Part shown: positions 57,218 through 64,000 of the stretch, in pieces
How the letters are laid out: every line of letters starts with the position of its first letter
How positions within the stretch are numbered: position 1 is the first letter of the stretch
Origin: Symsagittifera roscoffensis
Lineage: Eukaryota; Xenacoelomorpha; Acoela; Convolutidae
DNA length: 64,000 nucleotides
Assembly: GCF_963678635.1 (NCBI RefSeq)
Contig: NC_087066.1
Location: forward strand, 1,508,201-1,572,200
Direction of reading: 5' to 3'
Notes under the pieces: model-generated
Databases searched by the model: none
What the model was told of the DNA's origin: nothing
The model's input: the letters and a program-made list of their open reading frames with translations, nothing else
Position numbers and translations under genes: made by a program

Positions 57218-60200
57218 CTAGTAGTCCTCGGCCATGAGTAGGAGTACTAGGGAAGTCCAGCCAGTGAATGGGTGAGCTCCCTGTCCCTTCCCACTCAAAT
57301 CATTGTAGTTCTCCCACACGAATCCACTCACTTGGTATTGTCTACACACACAACACTCTTTAAAAGTATATACCAATGCTAAGCATTGAATACCGCTATA
57401 AAAACTATTCAAACAATCATTGCGATATGAATTACTAATGAAAACTCATTTTACATGCCAACCGATTTTGAAAGGGACGGATGGAGACAGAAAAGAAATA
57501 GTAAGATATAAGTTGTAACCTGAATATGTTTTGTATGAGGTTGTTTCTCAGCTCAGAGTAAATCTGTTTGGCCGTGTGTGCATGTGGTCCCCCCATCTGC
57601 GAGTAGTGGTGCAGTGCCCTGAGGAGCATGTAGTTCATGTTCACCCATATCTGACCCCTCCAGTAGGGCGGGTCATGCTCCGTGTTCCTCTTCATGTACA
57701 GGGGGTCCTGCTTAGACAGTGACCTACACAGCCAACCAACAATTACTTATTTCTTCGAGCTGCTTATGGATATAAAAAAAAAACAATAACAAAAACTGAA
57801 TACGTTCAAAGCTGTCAGTTGAACCGTGAATTCATCTCGCTTTAAATCTGAGACCTCAGAGAAAGTTTGCGGCTTAAGATAAACTCATGCAAAGAAAGCG
57901 ATGTCATACAAAATGTTCGCTCTACTATCCATTTGACTTATTAAATGTTCACCAGTTCATTTTGTTATTTTTGTCTAATAAAACAATCTTTTTTTCACTT
58001 TAATAAGTTTTATCTGACCGTAGACATCGTACAGACCTCATATTTTGACAAATAAACAACAGCTAATTAATTTCATTTCTACTTCTTTCCTGTCAACGGA
58101 AAACCACCTTATTGTCTTCTGATTGCCTACGTGTCTTCACTCTATTTTTCGCTTCCATCATAGGGCGGTTGGGTAAATATTCGAAACTTTTCAATATGCT
58201 AAAAATTTCCCATTAGATGCATTAACCACTATAAACGATGTTGATAATTGAACGAAAGAACCCGAGTCGAGATTTGCACCTAATTTGAAGCAAGAATTGA
58301 GCGTTTTTTTAAGACGATTGCGCTCAAAATCTTGCTTCAAACTGAGCGGTTTTTGAACGGTTTATCAGAAAAGATCGCCTAAAACGCTCAAATCTTGTTG
58401 GAAAACCGCTCATATCTTGAGCGGTTTTTGAGCGGGATCTCGACCCGGAAAAGAGCCAGCTTACCTGATTCCATAAGGCGTCCACAGTGTGTTTGGGTTT
58501 CTGATGTGGCCCAATGTTAGACCCAACTCAGCACAGTCTGGGGGCATCAGTCGCATCATGAGGGGGAACAGACTGACATAGCCCAGATGCGGCACGTGCA
58601 CTGGCACAGAAGACACTGACTCCACCACCCTCCGCACCATCTGGGGATCCGGCTCCTGAGGGTGTTTCTTCTTTACAGCAGGACGAACTACAAAACACAT
58701 TCCAGCCAAACTCAAAAATCTCAACTTCGAATTTAAAAGAAAGGACATAGCCAACTGACAGTTGGAAAAGACTATTGAACGCAAGGAAACTGAACAAAAC
58801 GACTTGTTTTTCAAAAGTTTTCAACTTTTGAATTTCGAAGAAAAAAAAGATCGCCTTAAAGCCCTCTAAATTTTACTTCGCTGGGAAATCTGATAATTAA
58901 TTTCCACTTTCGAAATTAGAAGTTGATCTAGCTTTTCGTGACCTTCACAATTTTGCTGTTTTCCTACCTTTTAACAATAAAATGGACTGAACTTTAAAAA
59001 AAATCACAAGTCAAAACGCGAAAAAATAAAATTGAGGGTGAACAAACTAGTACTTTTCCCGAAAAAAAAAACAAAAATCAGCAAGATCTATATAAGAGTA
59101 CTCACTAGGTTCTTTACTCTTAAAAATAGATCGCCTTAAAGCCCTCTAAATTTCAGGAACATTTTATGATAGACACAATTTTTTTTGCTCTTGTTAAAAG
59201 ATCGCCTCAAGTTAATTGAACTTGAAAAATGGATCGATAGATAACTTTTTTTCGAAGGAAATCTGAAAAATTAAAGTCCGCTTTGGCACATAGATTTCGA
59301 TCACGTTTTTCGTGACCGCCACACTTTCGCTGTAGGAAAGTGGAGTTTGCCTTCCTTTCAACAAAGGAAATGAACTGAACTTGAAAAGAAATCATAAGTA
59401 ACACCGCGAAAAATTAATAACATTTGACCCTGAACTTGACTTTTCCTCAAAAAAACATAGCCAATAAAGATTGGAAAAGAGTAATGAACGCAAGAAAATA
59501 TTTAAAAAAAAAACCACTGACTTTGTTGAAAAAATCTCAACTATAGATTTTCAAAAATATAGATGCCCTTTAAGCTCTTCGAATTAAGCTACGATTAATG
59601 TTGGCGCTTTTTTGATAACATTAACCCATCTTGAGAAAACTGGATCAACATGTAAAAGTTTTATTTCGCTGGAAATCTAAAATTTAAATTCCAATTTCGA
59701 AACTACAAATCGTTCACATTTTTTCGCGCCATTCGTATTTGGAGCGCTATTTACGTCACTATCAGCAGATGAAAAGTGCATATGTATCTAAGTGCATTCA
59801 TAAGTGCATCAATTTGTATGAATGCACATCCGTAGTTATTAGAGACTTTTATGCACATTTTAAAGACTGTTTCCGAAAAAAAAAATCAGCAAGACCTATA
59901 TGAGAGTCTTCACTACGTTCATTACTCTTAAACAAAAAAAATCATCACAATCTTTATAAGAGTCTGAGCTACGTTCATCGACTCTTAAACAGGCTAACAA
60001 AGGCAAGTTAAAAACAAAAATAAACTTTGAAAAATCTGCCATCTGCTAGATTCGAACTCGAACTCCAAGTCTACACAACTGTGCTACGTACACTTAGCCA
60101 CTAAAAAAGCAAATGAATCGAACGCATGCTATTAAATTACAAATGATAAAACGCTATCCAGCAAAAAAGTCACAAAAATGAGTTGAAAAAGTTACGCTCA

Positions 60201-63200
60201 CAAGTTACGCTAAAAAAAAAACGCACATCCGAAATCTGAAAAAATAAGCTCAGCGTTCAGAAAACATTTTCTGTACAAGCTGGTATTGTACCTTCCAAAA
60301 AAATTTTGGGTCGTCCTGAAGTACCATTCATGGATTACAGAAACAAAAATTTTACGTATTTGCCTATGTTGACTTCTGCTAATCACTATGACCTCTGAAT
60401 CTTGAACAACTACCATTGGTTAAGTACTAAAACTAATACATCTGTTCCAGAATAACGACATCAGAAGTTCTGGTGCTTTATTAACTTTCCGGTTCTAGGT
60501 CAAAGCAAGATAGCGAAGAGTTTTTGGTGCAGTGCCAGAACTCTCAACAGCTGGCCCTATAAACCTGCGATACCCGTGCTGTTCGATTCTTTCTATTTTC
60601 AATTTTTAATATCTCATCATTTTTTATGAATGTTATAACTTACGGGCTCAATCAGAGAAGAGAAGCGATTCTGGTTATTTTCTAATTTCTAGTGGTTTAG
60701 AACTGCGATATCAATTAAAGATGTCACAGACGTGACTAATTTGAAAAGACAGTATGTCATGGCATCAATGAGATTGAACTTGACTTTCCAGTACAAGGAG
60801 TCAACCTAACTGAATTGCGATTTACGAGCTAAACAGAAAACAAAACAGATCAACGATTCAACGCCAACGACGTTTATGAAAAAAAACTCCAACTTTATGC
60901 TTAATTCTTTGACCTTCACGGTTTTGAGAAGTGTTAGCAAATACACTTGCTGACAAAATTAAATGCAAATTCAGGTTTTACTTTCTAAAATGACTGTTTT
61001 CAATTTGCATTTTTGACAACATTATCTTCGATCTTCAAAAATTTTACATATAAAAAGATCAAATCATCAGAGCTAGAATCTATGGAACTACCAAGATTTG
61101 GTTTTAAAGACTTACCAATGTATTCCGGATCTGAAAGCGCCAGTTTTCCTCAACTGCACTAAGTTTTTCAATCCACGTGAAAAACTCGGTAACAGCCGAT
61201 TTTAGTAAGAATTTCACACTGATTATTTCAATTTTCTCTGAGATTGTTTCACGTCGCACGAGCAATTTATTTGCTCTGCTTTTTCGAGAAAGAATTCACT
61301 AAGATGCTAAACTTAGTGCAGATAAGGAAATCTGGCTTTTTCAGACCCGGATTATATTGGTAAGTCTTTGAAACCAAATCTTGATAGTTTCGTAGATTGT
61401 AGCTCTGATGATTTACGCATCTTCTATGTAAAAAATTTGCTGAAAAAGAAAGTAAAAGTTGTCAAAAAGCACATTGAAATGGCCATTTTAGAGAGTTAAC
61501 CTGAATTTGCGCTTAATTTTTTCCACTTGTGTATATGAATATGTTTTTACAAGACAGCTTTAATTCTACAGAATAGAAATCTCTGTTGTCTTTGCACGGC
61601 AAGGTGGTTCTGAAAAAAAATTCGAACTGGCATGATATAAATTTTTCTATAGTTACGATACAAACTTTGACTCAACCTTCCAACTGACACAAACATTTGT
61701 TTAAACGGAAACGAAACTTTTTTGGTCCTCCTTAAATCAGTAAAGATTTTGACTGTAACTAAAAAAACTAAGTACTAGCTAATAACTACTAAACACTAAT
61801 GTTTTGACTTGGGCAATAGATGTATTTTCCCCCGTTCAAAACGTAGACAAAATGGTATTTCTATTTCGTCCAATGGAACACCAAGCAAGCGTAACTCAGA
61901 TGCGAAGTTGCACTTTGCATACATAGGCAAAAATATGACCGATAACGGTACTGGGAAAGACTGAATGAGTAAAACTTTGAGTCTAGAAAATTTGTTAACT
62001 GACGCACGCCAATTATGAGTCTACATAAATGCTACGTGACGCAAGCCACTTATGACGCATTAGCAGTACCAGCCAATTTGAAAAAAAAAATGTACTAACT
62101 AACATGCCTCAATTTATTTAGCAGACTCATTTTAAATAGGATACGGAAAAGTTCATTAAAAACATCCGACCCTGCCTAAATTCGAACCCTCTTATTTTGT
62201 TGCGGTTCTCCTTACCTACCTATACTCCACAGATCCACGATGCCTTGAAGCTAAAAGTGCTACTTGTATAATAATAGTCTGTGTTAATATCCGCAGCATT
62301 GGCTGTACTTAATAGCTGGTTATTGATCGAAATAAATTGCGAACTAGGTATGGAAAAAAAGAGACTTCATACTATAACACAAGCTTTGCTTGTGTAATCA
62401 TCACAGAGAGACTACCGTGCTGCTACTGACCTAGGGTTACATGGTGTGAGTGGGTGCCTATGTCGGTGAAGTGTTTGTGTTCATTTGACCAGTGCAGTGA
62501 CTTCAGCAGAGAGAAGTCTGTCAGAGTATCCCTCCAGTTGGACAGAGATGTGACGTCAGAGAGAGATACTTTCTCCGACACCTTCGTCAACACCTACAAA
62601 ACAAAGCTTCATTCCATTCATATTTAAAAGGATGAATCTGCCCTGACGCTTTTCAATGTTTTGACTGCTCTTCTACTAGAAACTATCCTTTAAGGTAAAT
62701 CTTGATCTTCATATGGCACATAGGTTAAGCTTAAAGCTAGGCTCCCGACGCTACGGTCACTGAATCTTTTAAAAAAGTGTAGGGTACAAAGTGTGATAAG
62801 TGATAATATTATTCTAAATTATAGAATACAAGCTGCCATAAAAAAGACCCTACTTTAGCTAAACCCTAAACCTAGCTTTATCACACATAACATCAAAAAA
62901 GCGTGATTTCAACAAAACAAAATCTGTGTATAGAGCAAATAATTTTGTTAACATAGAGCCAGCCAATTAAATAGTCATCTTTATGCAGGGGTCACCTATT
63001 GTAAGCCATTGCCTAGATAGATTTGTATTTGTAGTTGTACCTGTGCAGTGAGTGCCATCCAGCACCTGAGGTCCACGTGGTACTCCTCTGGACTTGGGTG
63101 GGATGCCCTGGGGTAGTCATCCAGGCCCGAGCTGAGCGACTTCGGATTCAGTTCCAGCGCAGTGCTCGTGTTCCTCCCCTTCCACTGGAATGTTGTCGCT

Positions 63201-64000
63201 ATTGGACCCGTCTGCGTCGTGTTGTACCTGCAACAAACAAATGAAACTTAGCGTCTCTAAACTCGGCATTCTTCGATTTATTTATCGACAAACAATTGTT
63301 GTTCGAAAACAAAAAATGAAGATTATCAAACACAATTTTTACACAGAGGCGAAGCTTCACCTCGCAAACACTAGCGAGAACACGACAAAAAGCAACTCTA
63401 GAAAGCGCAATAAGAAAAAATAGACATAAGAATCGAAAAAGCAAAAATTCGGCTAGGTCTAGGGTTCGATCTGTGACCAACTGCTATCAAGAGATTATGA
63501 GTCTCACGCACTAACCACTCGGTCATGCTCGCTTAACCACCGACAAACACTAGACACGAATAAAGCAGCTACATATGCTAAAAAAATTGTCAATTCCATT
63601 CAGCAAAAGTGGCACCAAATACAAATAGACACAATTTTGCACAAGTATCAATTTAGAAACTCAAGTAATAATTTAGAATATAACATTTTGCATGTAACAA
63701 ATCGCAAAGCATTGAGCCACATTATTAAGTGGCACCAAAAAATTAGAAAAAAAGAAAGTTCTTAATAATACACTAAGCTGACTCTAGTGTAATCATTCTC
63801 GTTGGTTGTACACAGGCGCCCTTGACTCAACAATCAAAACACTGTTGTGCATCTGAGCAATCAAAACACTGTTGTGCATCTGAGCTTTATCTTACCATGA
63901 GACCCACTGGAGTAGCTTTGGATATAGTTTGCGCAGAAAGTGGTCTGGAATGAGGTCCCTGTCCAGCATGTAGTCCACAGTCAGGAGGAAAGAGGGTGGG
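57218..64000 (-). CDS. MOGS: Mannosyl-oligosaccharide glucosidase (glucosidase I, GH63), C-terminal part
   Basis: Exons 63896-64000 (continues past the window), 63041-63227, 62431-62593, 58465-58687, 57520-57723 and 57218-57341. Junctions are GT-AG and phases agree. The enzyme sits in the ER and removes the outermost glucose from the N-glycan precursor as the first trimming step. Family hallmarks in order: '[19 protein letters not shown]', '[12 protein letters not shown]' and '[13 protein letters not shown]', '[16 protein letters not shown]', '[14 protein letters not shown]' and '[10 protein letters not shown]', '[19 protein letters not shown]', 'GFVWENYND' and '[18 protein letters not shown]' at the end. 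The last six match the usual GH63 C-terminus almost residue for residue. The N-terminal membrane anchor and first half of the catalytic domain lie outside. No breaks are seen, so the gene is probably active. Confidence 0.95.
57724..58464. other. MOGS intron between 58465 and 57723 exons
   Basis: Contains a short inverted repeat near 58297-58350 ('ttgaagcaagaattgagcg' / 'cgctcaaaatcttgcttcaa') and repeated 'gagcggtttttgagcg' segments to 58435. No element is recognised. Confidence 0.5.
58741..59125. mobile_element. Degraded copy of the ~460-bp MITE
   Basis: Left end 'gttggaaaagactattgaac' (58761) and right end 'cactaggttctttactctta' (59102-59121) are imperfect forms of the ends at 59478 and 59928. 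Confidence 0.5.
59478..59928. mobile_element. ~450-bp MITE in MOGS intron
   Basis: Same exact 13-bp ends as the MED18 intron copy (AGAGTAATGAACG 59478-59490; CGTTCATTACTCT 59916-59928) and the same interior ('tttcgaaactacaaatcgtt', 'gcgctatttacgtcact', 'agtgcattcataagtgcat'). Confidence 0.65.
60040..60110 (-). repeat. tRNA-like SINE head
   Basis: On the minus strand 'agtggctaagtgtacgtagc' resembles a tRNA A box and 'gagttcgaatctagc' a B box, with plausible spacing. It does not fold into a clean cloverleaf by eye, so it is called a SINE fragment, not a tRNA gene. Confidence 0.45.
60944..61531. mobile_element. Tc1/mariner-type palindromic MITE in MOGS intron
   Basis: 588 bp flanked by TA on both sides. 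The long terminal inverted repeats are about 220 bp (left 60944-61170, right about 61300-61531), with outer ends 'cacttgctgacaaaattaa' and the complement of 'ttaattttttccacttgtg'. The arms differ at many sites, so it is old. It has no coding capacity. Confidence 0.75.
61532..62430. other. MOGS intron, SINE-like piece
   Basis: 'taaattcgaaccctctta' at about 62178-62195 resembles a B box on the minus strand, and 'acacaagctttgcttgtgt' at 62379-62397 is a small palindrome that matches the family's end. Nothing else is recognised. Confidence 0.45.
63338..63795 (-). repeat. tRNA-derived SINE-like element with inverted ends
   Basis: The tRNA-like part (63461-63531, minus strand) has A box TGACCGAGTGG (63515-63525), an anticodon-loop-like CTCATAA and B-box-like GATCGAACCC (63462-63471); it looks closest to a Met tRNA. 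The element begins 'ttacacagaggcgaagctt' and ends with 'agtgtaa', giving TTACAC-type inverted ends. Related pieces lie at 15195-16465, 28896-31319 and 48381. Confidence 0.6.

Noticed and set aside
63461-63531. A functional tRNA-Met gene
   Set aside because: The B box lacks a base of the consensus, acceptor-stem pairing is not evident, and related partial copies recur in the window, as for a SINE.

Overview
The window is AT-rich DNA from an invertebrate animal; I cannot name the phylum. The evidence is spliced minus-strand genes for animal proteins with GT-AG introns, a BEL/Pao retrotransposon (a group best known from animals), and standard use of TAA, TAG and TGA as stops. All host genes I could support lie on the minus strand. 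They are DNA ligase 1 (LIG1, 6187-9096, coding region without introns), Mediator subunit 18 (MED18, five exons, 12258-28742), an unrecognised serine-rich nuclear-type protein (two coding exons, 31320-39148), an SGNH-hydrolase/AlkB-like fusion (at least four exons, 51725-53145), and the C-terminal part of mannosyl-oligosaccharide glucosidase (MOGS, six exons, 57218 to the window edge).

Most of the rest is repeats and mobile elements. 1-4.6 kb: a 120-bp satellite alternating with a ~1.07-kb unit that ends in a hairpin. 5.0-5.35 kb: a MULE-type transposase scrap. 9.95-10.8 kb: an old ~165-bp tandem repeat. MED18 intron 3 (12.8-16.6 kb): a LINE relic and a ~460-bp MITE. MED18 intron 2 (16.9-28.15 kb): a LINE whose ORF1 is split by a whole BEL/Pao element. 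Long intron of the unrecognised gene (33.8-38.3 kb): another LINE and a 706-bp near-perfect palindrome. 39.68-47.82 kb: a Ty3/gypsy-like element with a 5-bp target duplication, itself interrupted in reverse transcriptase by a 1.7-kb hAT element with an 8-bp target duplication. 50.4-51.3 and 53.8-55.1 kb: two tandem arrays flanking the SGNH/AlkB gene. 57-64 kb: MOGS, with introns carrying MITEs and tRNA-like SINE sequence.

The host genes have unrelated housekeeping roles: replication and repair ligation, transcription co-activation, and N-glycan trimming in the ER. They do not form a pathway. Exon joins were worked out by hand. Phases close exactly for MED18 (255 aa), the SGNH/AlkB gene (382 aa), the unrecognised gene (1104 aa) and MOGS.

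The least ordinary features are the SGNH-AlkB fusion, the dated nests of transposons (hAT in gypsy; BEL in LINE in MED18 intron), the array of about 29 small hairpins, and a 3' splice-like signal just upstream of the start codon in four of four complete genes. The last would fit spliced-leader trans-splicing or 5'-UTR introns.
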